From assembly GCF_006874585.1 (NCBI RefSeq), contig NZ_CP029761.1, positions 2,739,001 to 2,803,000 of the forward strand: a stretch of 64,000 nucleotides of DNA. Reading direction: 5' to 3'. The notes under the pieces are model-generated. The model saw only the letters and a list, made by a program, of their open reading frames with translations. It ran no database searches and had not been told where the DNA came from. The DNA is from Sphingomonas sp. IC081. Lineage in GTDB: Bacteria > Pseudomonadota > Alphaproteobacteria > Sphingomonadales > Sphingomonadaceae. Positions within the stretch are counted from its first letter, which is position 1, and each line of letters starts with the position of its first letter. Below, piece by piece: positions 18,390 through 27,534 of this stretch. The position numbers and the translations under genes were made by a program.

Positions 18390-19202
18390 TTACTCTACGA
18401 CGGCTTCAACCGGTGCTTCCGCCTCGGCCTTTGCCTTCTCGCGCGCCGAGGAACGCTCGGTGAACCACATCACGATCAGCGTGCCTTCGTAGAGCAGCAA
18501 AAGCGGCACCGCGAGCAACAGCTGCGAGACCACGTCCGGCGGCGTCGCCACCGCGGCGATGATGAACACCCCGACGATCGCATAGCGTCGGGCCCCCACG
18601 CACTGGGCGCGGGTGATGATCCCCGCGCGGTTGAGCAGCATCAGCAGCACCGGCAGCAGGAACGAGATGCCGAAGGCGAGAATGAACTGCATGACCAGCG
18701 CAAGATAGTCGCCGGTACCGGGCAGGGCTTCCAGCTTGAGGCCGCCCTTCTGCCCCTCGAAGCCGAGGAAGAAGTGGAACGCCGTCGGCATCACCACATA
18801 GTAGGCCAGTGCCGCGCCCATCGTGAAGAGGATCGGCGTCGCCACCAGGAACGGCAGGAACGCCTTCTTTTCCTTGGCGTAGAGGCCGGGGGCGACAAAG
18901 GCCCAGATCTGGTTGGCGATCACCGGGAACGAGACGAAGAACGCCGCGAACAGCGCGATCTTCACTTCCACGAAAAAGGCTTCGTAGAGCTTGGTATAGA
19001 TCAGCTTGCCCTGCCCCGGCGGGAACGCTTCGGTGAGCGGGCGCACGAGGAAGGAGAAGATGTCGCCGGAGAAATAGAAGCACACGGCAAAGGCCGCCGC
19101 GAAAGCCAGGAAGGCGCGCAGCAGACGGGCGCGCAGCTCGATCAGGTGATCGAGCAGCGGCGCCTGGGTGTCGTCGATGTCGGAGATGCGGAAAGGCTGC
19201 AT
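18390..19202 (-). CDS. tatC: Sec-independent translocase subunit TatC
   Basis: Receptor component of the twin-arginine pathway for folded proteins. 270 residues with six membrane segments; the N-terminal LLDHLIELRARLLRAF contains the conserved LxELRxR motif that binds the twin-arginine signal, and FVAPGLYAKEKK the conserved loop. The C-terminal tail is charged (ARKEKAKAEAE-like). It is the last gene of a tatA-tatB-tatC run read leftward; several exported enzymes in this window with RR-type leaders (52561, 59411, 60425) may be clients. Confidence 0.97.
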   Translation of the reverse strand: MQPFRISDIDDTQAPLLDHLIELRARLLRAFLAFAAAFAVCFYFSGDIFSFLVRPLTEAFPPGQGKLIYTKLYEAFFVEVKIALFAAFFVSFPVIANQIWAFVAPGLYAKEKKAFLPFLVATPILFTMGAALAYYVVMPTAFHFFLGFEGQKGGLKLEALPGTGDYLALVMQFILAFGISFLLPVLLMLLNRAGIITRAQCVGARRYAIVGVFIIAAVATPPDVVSQLLLAVPLLLLYEGTLIVMWFTERSSAREKAKAEAEAPVEAVVE

Positions 19203-19221
19203 GCGGGCGCTTTACAGAAGG

Positions 19222-19641
19222 TCAGGGAGGTGGAGGCGGCAGATGGAACTCCGCCTGTTCCGCCTTGGTCGTAGCGACCGGCGCGGGTGCCGTTTCCGGC
19301 GCTGGCGCAGAAGCGGCCGTATCGGCCAGCGGCTTGTCCCCGGCAGGGATCTCGGCCGGCGTCATGGGGGACGGCGGAGGCAGCATTTCCTCGGCGGTGG
19401 GCAGAACGGGGTTGGCCTTCATGATGGCCTCGTTCTGCTCACGCCACTTGCGCTCCATCTCCTCCAGCTCGGCCTCGCGCACCATGGCGTCGATGCCGGC
19501 GCGGAAGTGTCCGGAAATCTTGCGCATCTTGCCGATCCAGCGACCCGCCGTGCGCATCGCCAGAGGCATGTCCTTGGGACCGATGACAACGACCGCCACA
19601 ATGACGATCAACAGGAGTTCGGATGCACCGACGTCGAACAT
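19222..19641 (-). CDS. tatB: Sec-independent translocase subunit TatB
   Basis: 139 residues: one N-terminal membrane helix (MFDVGASELLLIVIVAVVVI with the GPKDMP hinge), an amphipathic helix (MRTAGRWIGKMRKI), then a long Pro/Ala-rich tail that is poorly conserved in the family. It lies 24 bases after tatA and 19 bases before tatC in one operon. Distinguished from TatA by the Glu near the membrane helix start and by length. Confidence 0.95.
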   Translation of the reverse strand: MFDVGASELLLIVIVAVVVIGPKDMPLAMRTAGRWIGKMRKISGHFRAGIDAMVREAELEEMERKWREQNEAIMKANPVLPTAEEMLPPPSPMTPAEIPAGDKPLADTAASAPAPETAPAPVATTKAEQAEFHLPPPPP

Positions 19642-19664
19642 GGCGGCGCCCTACCTTCGCGCGC

Positions 19665-19910
19665 TCAGGCCTGTTCGGACTTGTTCTCGGTGGTCGTCGT
19701 GGCCGCCGGAGCGTCCTGACCAGCGGTGATCTGCGGGGCGGGAGCAGGCGGAGTCGCAGCCTTCTTGGCCTCGTCCTCGTTCATGCCTTCCTTGAAGCTC
19801 TTGATGCCCTTGCCGAAGTCACCCATGATTTCGGACACGCGACCGCGACCGAACAGCACGAGCACGATGACCAGCACGATCATCCAGTGCCAGATCGAGA
19901 AGCTACCCAT
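19665..19910 (-). CDS. tatA: Sec-independent translocase subunit TatA
   Basis: 81 residues, pore-forming subunit of the Tat system: short membrane helix [34 protein letters not shown] hinge and amphipathic helix, then an acidic and Ala-rich tail. First gene of the tatABC run; about 150 bases separate it from the upstream scpB, so it may have its own promoter there. Confidence 0.96.
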   Translation of the reverse strand: MGSFSIWHWMIVLVIVLVLFGRGRVSEIMGDFGKGIKSFKEGMNEDEAKKAATPPAPAPQITAGQDAPAATTTTENKSEQA

Positions 19911-20058
19911 AACCTCAACTCCAAAAACTGTTGGCCGCTTTCGGCGCAGGTCCCGAGAGGGGACTCTTACCGCTGGCCGATTCCGACCCTACAGGTCTCA
20001 TCTAGGGACTTTCACCCGTGTTTGAAAGCCTGTCATCGTCCTGACCCGCCGCGGTCGT

Positions 20059-20682
20059 CTATTCGTCGTACTCGGCGTCCGGCGGCTCGTCGGACGTTTC
20101 GACGGGCTGCGGCCGCAGGGCTTCGCCGATCATCTCGTCATCGACGGGATCGAGCAAGCCAGCCGCGCGCAGTTCATCCACCCCGGGCAGCTCCTTCAAG
20201 GAGGCAAGGCCGAAGTGCGCGAGGAATTCGCTCGTCGTCGCATAGATCACCGGGCGCCCCGGCACCTCGCGGCGGCCGACCACACGTACCCAGCCCGCTT
20301 CCATCAGCACGTCGAGCGTGCCCTTGGCGGTCTGCACGCCGCGGATCGCCTCGATCTCGGCACGGCTGACGGGTTCGTGATAGGCAACGATCGCCAGGAC
20401 CTCGGTCGCCGCACGCGACAAGCGGCGGGCTTCCTCCTTTTCCCGCCGCAGCAGGTGGGCAAGGTCGGGCGCGGTCTCGAAATGCCAGCGCTTGCCGCGC
20501 TCGACGAGGCGGATGCCGCGTCCCTCGTAGTGGCCCTGGAGTTCCTCCAGCGCGGCGCGCACATCGGCCTTGCCGAGATGGGTGGAGATCTGCTCCGCCG
20601 TGAGCGGCTGCTCGGCCGCGAACAGCGTGGCCTCCACCGCACGGACCAGATCGTCGATTGCCGGCTTGATGTCCTGGCTCAT
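20059..20682 (-). CDS. scpB: Segregation and condensation protein B
   Basis: Winged-helix partner of ScpA in the SMC condensin complex. 207 residues with two tandem winged-helix units: the first in VRAVEATLFAAEQPLTAEQI, the second around TEVLAIVAYHEPVSRAEIEAIRG, a strong ScpB signature. The C-terminal 30 residues are acidic and disordered. The ATG overlaps the scpA stop by four bases. Confidence 0.94.
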   Translation of the reverse strand: MSQDIKPAIDDLVRAVEATLFAAEQPLTAEQISTHLGKADVRAALEELQGHYEGRGIRLVERGKRWHFETAPDLAHLLRREKEEARRLSRAATEVLAIVAYHEPVSRAEIEAIRGVQTAKGTLDVLMEAGWVRVVGRREVPGRPVIYATTSEFLAHFGLASLKELPGVDELRAAGLLDPVDDEMIGEALRPQPVETSDEPPDAEYDE

Positions 20683-21527
20683 GCTCTCAGTGCCTTGAGC
20701 CGCAAGGGGCCGAAGGTGTACTCCTGCACCAGCTCCACCTTGCCCGTGCGCGCCAGTTCCAGCGCGGCGACAAAGCTGGATGCGAGCGCCGAGCGCCGCA
20801 GCTGCTCATTGGTCCAGGCGTCATGCGCAGGCGGCAGGAAATCGCGCAGTTCCATCCATTCGAGCGTGATGCCCAGCATCGAGGATACGCGGGCGATCGC
20901 GCTGTCGAGCGTCATCACCATGCGTTCGCGGACCATGTGCACCACCGGCTGGCCCCGCACCTTCACGTCGCCATAGGAACGCACCAGATCGTACCACGAG
21001 CATTGCCACAAGGCCTTGCGCTCGACCCTCAGGCCTTCGGGCGCACCGCGCAGGAACACGTCGCGGCCCAGCCGGTCGCGCGCCATCAGCCGCGCCGCCG
21101 CCTCGCGCATCGCCCCCAGGCGCTGGAGGCGCAGCTGCAGGCGCATCGCCAGTTCCTCGGGGCTCGGATCGGGCTGTTCTTCCCTGGGCAGCAGCAGCGC
21201 CGACTTGAGGTAGGCGAGCCAGGCCGCCATCACCAGATAGTCCGCCGCCAGTTCCAGCCGCAGCGCCTCGGCTTCCTCGACATAGGTCAGGTAGGCATCG
21301 ACCAGTTCCAGGATCGAGATGCGGCGCAAGTCCACCTTCTGCCGCCGCGCCAGGTCAAGCAGCAGGTCGAGCGGGCCTTCCCAGCCGTCGATTTCGAGAT
21401 GGAGCGTGTCCCTGCCCGCCTCGGTGCGCGCCTCGGTGCTAGCCTCGGTCCGCGCCTCGGTGCGTTCCTCGCCGTCCCAGCCGGCATCGCCGCCGGGCGG
21501 TGCGGGAAGATCGGGAGGACCTTCCAC
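20679..21527 (-). CDS. scpA: Segregation and condensation protein A (kleisin)
   Basis: Kleisin bridging the SMC head domains. 282 residues: a disordered N-terminus with repeated TEARTEA units (about residues 18-40), then LEIDGWEGPLDLLLDLARRQKVDL, the typical ScpA N-terminal helix that binds the SMC neck, and YLVMAAWLAYLKSALLLP. The TEARTEA repeat is coded by an imperfect short tandem repeat (about 21420-21465) and is a likely site of length variation. It starts six bases after nagZ ends. Confidence 0.93.
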   Translation of the reverse strand: MEGPPDLPAPPGGDAGWDGEERTEARTEASTEARTEAGRDTLHLEIDGWEGPLDLLLDLARRQKVDLRRISILELVDAYLTYVEEAEALRLELAADYLVMAAWLAYLKSALLLPREEQPDPSPEELAMRLQLRLQRLGAMREAAARLMARDRLGRDVFLRGAPEGLRVERKALWQCSWYDLVRSYGDVKVRGQPVVHMVRERMVMTLDSAIARVSSMLGITLEWMELRDFLPPAHDAWTNEQLRRSALASSFVAALELARTGKVELVQEYTFGPLRLKALRA

Positions 21528-21533
21528 CGCGAA

Positions 21534-22544
21534 TCAGGCCGCCAGCGCCAGCAACGCGTCGCGCCGGGCGATCAGGTCGCCGTGGCTGCCGGTACCCTCG
21601 ACGCCCTCTACCGAGGCCAGCGCCCGCGCAAGCCGTGCCGCGCCCTCTTCGCTGAGCGCCGGGGCAAGCCTGGCGATGCCGATCATGTCGTCCATCTTCG
21701 CCCAGCAATTGAGCACGATGTCGCAGCCCGCCGCGATGGCGCGGGCGGCAAGCTCGGGCACCGAGCCGGACAGCGCCTGCATGTCGAGATCGTCACTCAT
21801 CAGGAGGCCGGTGAAGCCGATCTTCCGGCGGATCACTTCGCCGATCACGAAAGGCGAAAGCGTGCCGGGATTTTCGGCATCCCAAGCGGTGTAGCGGACA
21901 TGCGCGGTCATGCCGACGGGCGTCTGGTTCAGCGTGCGGAACGGCTCGATGTCGAGCTCCAGCTCCTCGGCGCTGGCCGTCACGGTGGGCAGTTCCTTGT
22001 GGCTGTCGGCCATCGCGCGGCCATGGCCGGGAATGTGCTTGATGCAGCCGACCACCCCGGCGCGGGCGAGCCCCTGCAGGGTCGCGCGGCCGAGAGCGGC
22101 GACACGCATCGGCTCGAACCCGAAGGAGCGGTCCCCCACCACATCGTGGGCGCCCTTCTGGCGCACGTCGAGCGAGGGGTGGCAATCGACGCTGATGCCG
22201 ACTTCGGCAAGGTCCAGCCCGAGCGCCTCGGCATTGTCGCGCGCGGCCTCGATGGCGCTGGCGGGGGCGAGGTCGTAAAGCCGGTCGAACGCTTCGCCGG
22301 GCGGATAGGCCGGCCACACCGGCGGCTTCATGCGGGCGACACGGCCGCCTTCCTGGTCGATGCTGATCAGCAGCCGGTCACGCCCGTGGATCGTGCGCAA
22401 GTCATCGGTGAGCGCACGGACCTGGTCGCGGCTCTCGATATTGCGGCCGAACAGGATGTAGCCGGCAGGGTCCGCATCGCGGAAGAAGGCGCGCTCGTCG
22501 TCGCTGAGGGTCAGTCCGGAGAGGCCGAAGATCGCAGGTGTCAT
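21534..22544 (-). CDS. nagZ: Beta-N-acetylhexosaminidase (NagZ, GH3)
   Basis: Cytosolic peptidoglycan-recycling enzyme that removes GlcNAc from GlcNAc-anhMurNAc-peptides. 336 residues, a single GH3 barrel. The signature CIKHIPGHGRAMADSHKELP holds the His/Asp dyad, and MSDDLDMQAL carries the nucleophile Asp. Heads a run nagZ-scpA-scpB with very short spacers. A hairpin terminator at 22602-22629 separates it from the upstream SPOR gene. Confidence 0.95.
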   Translation of the reverse strand: MTPAIFGLSGLTLSDDERAFFRDADPAGYILFGRNIESRDQVRALTDDLRTIHGRDRLLISIDQEGGRVARMKPPVWPAYPPGEAFDRLYDLAPASAIEAARDNAEALGLDLAEVGISVDCHPSLDVRQKGAHDVVGDRSFGFEPMRVAALGRATLQGLARAGVVGCIKHIPGHGRAMADSHKELPTVTASAEELELDIEPFRTLNQTPVGMTAHVRYTAWDAENPGTLSPFVIGEVIRRKIGFTGLLMSDDLDMQALSGSVPELAARAIAAGCDIVLNCWAKMDDMIGIARLAPALSEEGAARLARALASVEGVEGTGSHGDLIARRDALLALAA

Positions 22545-22601
22545 GCCGGATTGCTTGCAAAGTTCCGGCCCGACCGCAAGGAAAGGCCGATCGCAGATGT
22601 G

Positions 22602-22629
22602 GAAAGGGCGACCTTGCGGCCGCCCTTTC
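22602..22629 (-). terminator. Terminator after the SPOR-domain gene
   Basis: GAAAGGGCG and CGCCCTTTC (22602-22610 and 22621-22629) form a perfect 9-bp stem with a 10-base loop just after the SPOR gene. The following minus-strand bases are only weakly T-rich. Confidence 0.6.
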
Positions 22630-22638
22630 GCACTTCCC

Positions 22639-23472
22639 TCACTGCTTGACCTGGCACCCGAGCCCGGCCGATTTCATGCCCGAGCACAGCGCCCTTGCCG
22701 CCGCCAGATCGCCCGGCACGGCCTGCAGGCGGAAGACCTTGCCGATGTCGGCCTGCCCTTCGACCACCCGGTGATTGACGCCCGAAAGCCCGGGATACTG
22801 GACCTTGAGCGTCGCCCATCCCGCTTCCGCCGCCGCCTTGTTGGCATAAGCGCCGACCTGCACGCCGACGCCGGTGACCACCGGTTCCGGCTTGGCGGCC
22901 GGAGCGGCACCGGCCGCCGCGCCCGGCCTGACCGCAGGCTTGTCCGATGGCTTGTCCGCAGGTGCAGGCGCCTTGGCGGCCGAATCGAAGCCCGGCGCCG
23001 GGGCGACCGGCCTGTCCTGACCCACAGGGCCCTGGCCGATCTGCGGCGTGCGGCTCTGCCCTTCGGCCACCGCGAAGCTGGTATCGCCGGTGCCGGAGAC
23101 CACTTCGCCGCCGGGATTGTCCGGACGGGTCTTGTAGGGCTCCTTCGGCGCCTGGATCAGGCCGCCGTCGGCAACCAGCGGCTGGTCCTCCTTGTGACGG
23201 GTAAACCAGAACACGCCGCCGACCAGCACGCCGATCGCCACCAGCGCCAGCAGCACCAGCAGCGCGGTCTGCCCGCTGGCACCGCCGCGCTGCGGTTCGA
23301 AGTCCTCGTCCTCGCCTTCGAGCCAGGGCAGGCGCACGTCATCGTCGCCCAGCGCAAGCTGCGCGGACTTGTCGAAACCCGACGAGGCTTCGCCCGCATC
23401 CTCGCCGCCAAACGCGTTCATGTGCGACGATTCGCCCCGCTCGTCGCCGTCAATCGGCCCCCAGCTCGCCAT
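22639..23472 (-). CDS. SPOR-domain cell-division-type protein
   Basis: 277 residues. Residues 1-80 are acidic and cytosolic; one membrane helix follows (TALLVLLALVAIGVLVGGVFWF); then a Pro/Ala-rich periplasmic linker; the last 70 residues are a SPOR domain (VGVQVGAYANKAAAEAGWATL through HRVVEGQADIGKVFRLQAVPG) that binds denuded glycan strands at the septum. It lies three bases after argS, the usual alphaproteobacterial pairing, and before nagZ. Confidence 0.9.
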   Translation of the reverse strand: MASWGPIDGDERGESSHMNAFGGEDAGEASSGFDKSAQLALGDDDVRLPWLEGEDEDFEPQRGGASGQTALLVLLALVAIGVLVGGVFWFTRHKEDQPLVADGGLIQAPKEPYKTRPDNPGGEVVSGTGDTSFAVAEGQSRTPQIGQGPVGQDRPVAPAPGFDSAAKAPAPADKPSDKPAVRPGAAAGAAPAAKPEPVVTGVGVQVGAYANKAAAEAGWATLKVQYPGLSGVNHRVVEGQADIGKVFRLQAVPGDLAAARALCSGMKSAGLGCQVKQ

Positions 23473-23475
23473 CGA

Positions 23476-25236
23476 TTACATTTCCTCCACCGCTTCGACC
23501 CCGAGCAGTGCCAGCCCGTTGCGGATAATCTGCCCGATCTGCGTGGCCAGGAAAAGCCGCGCGGAAGTGAGGTTACCATCTTCGGCGTTAATAAACCGCT
23601 TTTCCACGCGGTCGTTGCCGAGGTTCCAGTAACCATGGAAGGCAGCTGCCATGTCGCCGAGGAAAAAGGCGATGCGATGCGGTTCGCGCGCGGCCGCAGC
23701 CGCCTCGACGATGCGGGGGAACTGCGCGGCGAGCTTGACCAGTTCCAGCTCTTCCCCGCCCAGCGTTTCCAGGTGATCGCCGCCCGGCGCGAAACCTTCA
23801 CCGGCGGCCTTGCGCAGCGTCGAGTGGACGCGGGCATTGGCGTACTGCACGTAGAACACCGGGTTGTCCTTCGAGGCTTCGACCACCTTGGCGAAGTCGA
23901 AGTCCATCTGCGCTTCCGGCTTGCGGGTCAGCATGGTGAAGCGCACCACGTCCTTGCCCACTTCGGTGACGACTTCGGCCAGCGTCACGAAGTTGCCCGA
24001 ACGCTTGGACATCTTCACCGGCTCGCCGTCGCGCAGCAGCTGGACCATCTGGACCAGCTTGATCTCGAACGGCGTCGGCTCACCATCGGCACCGGCCCCA
24101 TCTTTACCGGTCATGGCGGCCACGGCGGCCTTGATGCGCTTGACGGTGCCCGCGTGGTCCGCGCCCCAGATGTCCACCAGCGCGTCGGCGCTCTGGGCCT
24201 TCTGGAAGTGGTAGGCGAGGTCGGCGCCGAAATAGGTCCAGGTGCCGTCCGACTTCTTGATCGGGCGGTCCTGATCGTCGCCGAACGCGGTCGACTTGAA
24301 CAGCGGCAGCTCCACCGGCTCCCAGTCCTCGGGCGTCTTGCCCTTGGGCGCCTCGAGCACGCCGTCATAGACGAGGCCCTTCGCGCGCAGCCAGGCTTCG
24401 GCCTCGTCGGGCTTGCCCGAGGCCTGAAGCTCGGCTTCCGAGGAGAACAGGTCGTGATGGATGCCGAGCAGGCCGAGGTCCTGCTTGATCATCACCAGCA
24501 TCGCGGCGACGGCCTTTTCGCGGAACAGCGTCAGCCATTCCGATTCGGGAGCCTTGGCGTACTTGTCGCCGAACTCGGCGGCGAGCTGCTGGCCCACCGG
24601 CACCAGATAGTCGCCCGGATAGAGCCCCTCGGGGATCGCGCCGACGTCTTCGCCGAGCGCCTCGCGGTACCGCACGTGGGCCGAGCGGGCGAGCACCTGC
24701 ACCTGCGCACCGGCGTCGTTGACGTAGTATTCCTTGATGACCTTGTGGCCCGCATATTCGAGCAGCGTCGCCAGCGCATCGCCGACGACCGCGCCGCGGC
24801 AGTGGCCCATGTGCATCGGGCCGGTCGGGTTGGCCGAGACATATTCGATGTTCACGGTCGTGCCGCCGCCCACGGCCGAGCGGCCATAGTCCGCGCCCAG
24901 CGCCGCGATGGCGCGCAGTTCGGCCAGCCAGGCGGCGGGCGAGAGGCGCAAGTTGATGAAGCCCGGCCCGGCGATCTCCGCCGAGGTCACCGCGTCGAGC
25001 TTGGACAATTCCGCCACCAGCGCCTCGGCGAGGTCGCGCGGCTTCATGCCGGCGGGCTTGGAGAGCACCATCGCCGCATTGGTCGAGAGGTCGCCGTGCG
25101 AGGCATCGCGCGGCGGCTCGACCGTGATCGCGCTTCGCTTCAAGCCGCCGGGCAGCGTACCGGCTGCTTCGAGCGCATCGAGCGCGGCGTTGAGGTGGCC
25201 TGCGAAGGCGGCGTAAAGGGTCTGGTTATTGCTCAT
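23476..25236 (-). CDS. argS: Arginyl-tRNA synthetase
   Basis: Class Ia synthetase charging tRNA-Arg. 586 residues: N-terminal Arg-tRNA synthetase domain, HIGH-type motif HMGH in PTGPMHMGHCRG, KMSK motif in VKMSKRSGNFV, and the DALR anticodon-binding domain at the C-terminus. The start MSNNQTLYAAF at 25236 is preferred over the in-frame codon at 25323 because the N-terminal domain begins there. Cotranscribed with the SPOR gene three bases downstream. Confidence 0.97.
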   Translation of the reverse strand: MSNNQTLYAAFAGHLNAALDALEAAGTLPGGLKRSAITVEPPRDASHGDLSTNAAMVLSKPAGMKPRDLAEALVAELSKLDAVTSAEIAGPGFINLRLSPAAWLAELRAIAALGADYGRSAVGGGTTVNIEYVSANPTGPMHMGHCRGAVVGDALATLLEYAGHKVIKEYYVNDAGAQVQVLARSAHVRYREALGEDVGAIPEGLYPGDYLVPVGQQLAAEFGDKYAKAPESEWLTLFREKAVAAMLVMIKQDLGLLGIHHDLFSSEAELQASGKPDEAEAWLRAKGLVYDGVLEAPKGKTPEDWEPVELPLFKSTAFGDDQDRPIKKSDGTWTYFGADLAYHFQKAQSADALVDIWGADHAGTVKRIKAAVAAMTGKDGAGADGEPTPFEIKLVQMVQLLRDGEPVKMSKRSGNFVTLAEVVTEVGKDVVRFTMLTRKPEAQMDFDFAKVVEASKDNPVFYVQYANARVHSTLRKAAGEGFAPGGDHLETLGGEELELVKLAAQFPRIVEAAAAAREPHRIAFFLGDMAAAFHGYWNLGNDRVEKRFINAEDGNLTSARLFLATQIGQIIRNGLALLGVEAVEEM

Positions 25237-25341
25237 GACGCGCGCGGATAGCCGATGTGCGGCAAAAGGGAAACAGCCTGCAAGGTGACACTTGCCGCAA
25301 GGGCCGGTTGACACGGTTGACACGGTCCAGGGAAAAAACCG

Positions 25342-25605
25342 TCACCTTGTGCCCCTGCCGTCACCTTGCGGGCCGCCGGGTGTCACCTTGCAGCGCCGGG
25401 CAAGCTGCAGCGCCTCGTCCCAGACCTCGGCAAAACCCTCACCCAGCCGCGCGCGCAGGCGATAGGCCGACTGCCGGCTCATCCCCACCTCCCGCGCCGC
25501 CGCCGAGACCGAGCGGCCGCGTGCGAGCGCATGCAGGAAGGCGAGCGCCTTGGCCCGGGTCCAGCGATAGTCGGAATTGGCGCGGCGGGTGCGAGGCTGG
25601 GTCAT
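25342..25605 (-). CDS. Small helix-turn-helix protein
   Basis: About 87 residues starting MTQPRTRRANSDYRW. A helix-turn-helix is visible in AFLHALARGRSVSAAAREVGMSRQSAYRLRARLG. The ending (RRCKVTPGGPQGDGRGTR) is coded within a cluster of GTCACCTTG repeats and may be a variable tail. No partner domain is present. It resembles short HTH proteins of sphingomonads of unknown role. It lies between argS and the AT-rich island. Confidence 0.6.
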   Translation of the reverse strand: MTQPRTRRANSDYRWTRAKALAFLHALARGRSVSAAAREVGMSRQSAYRLRARLGEGFAEVWDEALQLARRCKVTPGGPQGDGRGTR

Positions 25606-25829
25606 GCCGCGCAAGGTAACGCGGCCGGCCCGGTGTAGGAAAACGGTTTGGCCACCGGGCGCAGTGGCCTCTCGCCCCGGTCACGGCTGGCAGCCGGGCG
25701 GGAACGGAGTTCCCGCTTTGCGCCCTAGTCGGCCGTTCGAGGGGCGATTTGGCGCGCCAGGAAGCCGTCAGTCCGGTTACGCTTGTCGACCCGATCGGCC
25801 AGCAGCCGGACTGGCTGGAAAGTGGACGC

Positions 25830-26171
25830 TCAATGCCACTCCCGCTCGACGCTGGCGTTCTCAGCCTTTTCCGTAGTCGTAGGGATAAGTCGCTGCATAA
25901 CTTTTCGGAAGCGAGTTGGGCAGACGTAAGCAATCGTTAGCCCGATGCACACTGTAAACCAGATAATTCCGCCCAATTCCTCGTGTCCAAACATCGCAAA
26001 TGCGAAAAAAATGGGAGCTGCGGCTACACCAAACACAAGGCCCATAATTCGAGGCCGGGACCAATGAAATTCGGTGCCAGAATCCTTGATATCGACCATT
26101 CTCGGGCCTCTCACGAATACGTCAATCGCATTGAGATAATCACTGGCACGCGCCATGTCGAATGTCCGCAA
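25830..26171 (-). CDS. Small two-helix membrane protein, unknown
   Basis: 113 residues with two predicted membrane helices in the middle (IMGLVFGVAAAPIFFAFAMFG and GGIIWFTVCIGLTIAYV) and charged ends. No family is recognised. Codon use and base composition are AT-richer than the core genes on either side, which fits acquired DNA. It is flanked by a 15-base direct repeat (CGCGCCAGGAAGCCG at 25753 and 26231). The true start could be the internal ATG coding MARASDYLNA. Confidence 0.5.
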   Translation of the reverse strand: MRTFDMARASDYLNAIDVFVRGPRMVDIKDSGTEFHWSRPRIMGLVFGVAAAPIFFAFAMFGHEELGGIIWFTVCIGLTIAYVCPTRFRKVMQRLIPTTTEKAENASVEREWH

Positions 26172-26384
26172 CGGGGCGTGTGCGGAAATTCCGCCATGCG
26201 CCCAAGTTGGTCACTGGAGGGCCGAATTGACGCGCCAGGAAGCCGACCGACCGCTTTTCCTCACCGACCACGCTTATCATCTCCAGCGAGGGGACGAAAT
26301 GAAGTAGCCATTTTCATATTGAGCCGGTGCTGGATATTGATCGTCGCCGGTATGTTTACTGGATCCGCTCGGAGAGGTCGCAAT

Positions 26385-27071
26385 ATGCGAATTGGCAGAA
26401 AAATTTGGTTTTATCTTGCCATTCCGACGGCATTGGCCTGTGGCGTTGCCCACTTCGCGTTCAATGGAACATTGCTTTCCAAGCACCATGGGCAAGTCTC
26501 TCAAGACCTTGCTGCACAAATGCGAACCGAGCAGCTTGAGGATAGCAGAACACACGAGACCCGACTGTTGCCGGATCCTCGTCCTTATTCTCACCGTGGG
26601 GATGCCTTTGGCGTCTTGTCCAAATTGAAGCCGTTGTCCGAATTGAACGCAGATGGTCTGCGCTTCGTAGCGATCCCATCGGCAACCATGTCGTATTATG
26701 GTGTGGTGCTTACGCTCGAAAGTACACAAGCTACCGAAGCTGTGGGGGTTATCAGCATTTTTGCTACAGGAGGTTCGGAGACGCTAGATGTCGAGGAACG
26801 CGAATTCTCGATGCCGGCGAACGAGTATCGTACCCTAACGTCCACAATCGATAAATTGACTGACGGGTGGCCGGGCGAATCGGGCTTTGTCTGCTTGGAC
26901 GGAACAACGACCGCATTCGAACGCGTTCGTAACGAAAGAATAACGTCTGGTGCCGGGGATTGCGGAACACACTATGAAGCTCTGCGAGCAATAATTCTGG
27001 CGAAGTTGCGAAAGTTCGTTCCTGAGGTAAAACTACCGCATAATGATGATTGGCGCATGCCTCCTCCGTAG
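26385..27071 (+). CDS. Membrane-anchored protein of unknown function
   Basis: 228 residues from the ATG at 26385, preceded by GGAGAGG at a good distance; this site decides the start. One N-terminal membrane helix (KIWFYLAIPTALACGVAHF) anchors a soluble domain of about 200 residues, probably outside the cytoplasm. Two Cys (in FVCLDG and AGDCGTHY) could form a disulfide. No known motif or homologue is recognised. AT-rich with less typical codons than neighbours; probably transferred with the surrounding island. Confidence 0.6.
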   Translation: MRIGRKIWFYLAIPTALACGVAHFAFNGTLLSKHHGQVSQDLAAQMRTEQLEDSRTHETRLLPDPRPYSHRGDAFGVLSKLKPLSELNADGLRFVAIPSATMSYYGVVLTLESTQATEAVGVISIFATGGSETLDVEEREFSMPANEYRTLTSTIDKLTDGWPGESGFVCLDGTTTAFERVRNERITSGAGDCGTHYEALRAIILAKLRKFVPEVKLPHNDDWRMPPP

Positions 27072-27141
27072 CATTGCGCCCGTTCTTGCCGTTCGTCTGC
27101 AATTTCTCTGAGCTTGGAAGCGGACGTGCGTGCGATAAATG

Positions 27142-27534
27142 TCAAAACCCGCGCAATCGTTCGCCTGTCGCACTGACCTCATAACAGCCTGAACTCACCG
27201 ATTCCGATAGGTTGACGAGGGACGGCCACAGCACCAGAAGTCGCGCTGCAAGCCGCTCCATTGGCCATTTGGCAACAGATGGTGATGGGAAGAAGCCGAT
27301 CAGGCCGGAGGCTAAGAACAACTGTCGAGAGGGGCGCTTCTTTGCAATGTTGCGATCTCCAGTTAGCACGCACCAGCGACCTTCCTGACCAAGTAGCTTT
27401 ATCCAATCTTCGTCAGAGAGGTTACCTCGTCCAAATTTGTCCTGGATGTGGATGACCACATGATCGTCATCAAAGAATGCGCCGAGCCCTCGGGCGAGGC
27501 GTGGAGGCAGATTGTTATCGACAAGAAGCTTCAC
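27142..27534 (-). CDS. PIN-like (DUF5615-type) toxin
   Basis: 130 residues. The beginning MKLLVDNNLPPRLARGL, the middle GRGNLSDEDWIKLL and CVLTGDRNIAKK carry the acidic residues expected of the PIN-like DUF5615 fold, a putative RNase. The ATG overlaps the stop of the upstream DUF433 gene by four bases. Together they make a likely type II toxin-antitoxin pair with the antitoxin first, the usual order. The C-terminal 30 residues after the domain are not typical. Confidence 0.72.
   Translation of the reverse strand: MKLLVDNNLPPRLARGLGAFFDDDHVVIHIQDKFGRGNLSDEDWIKLLGQEGRWCVLTGDRNIAKKRPSRQLFLASGLIGFFPSPSVAKWPMERLAARLLVLWPSLVNLSESVSSGCYEVSATGERLRGF

Noticed and set aside
22543..25251. Long plus-strand open frame opposite argS and the SPOR gene
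   Set aside because: The argS frame has all synthetase motifs; the opposite frame is Arg/His-rich without any motif.
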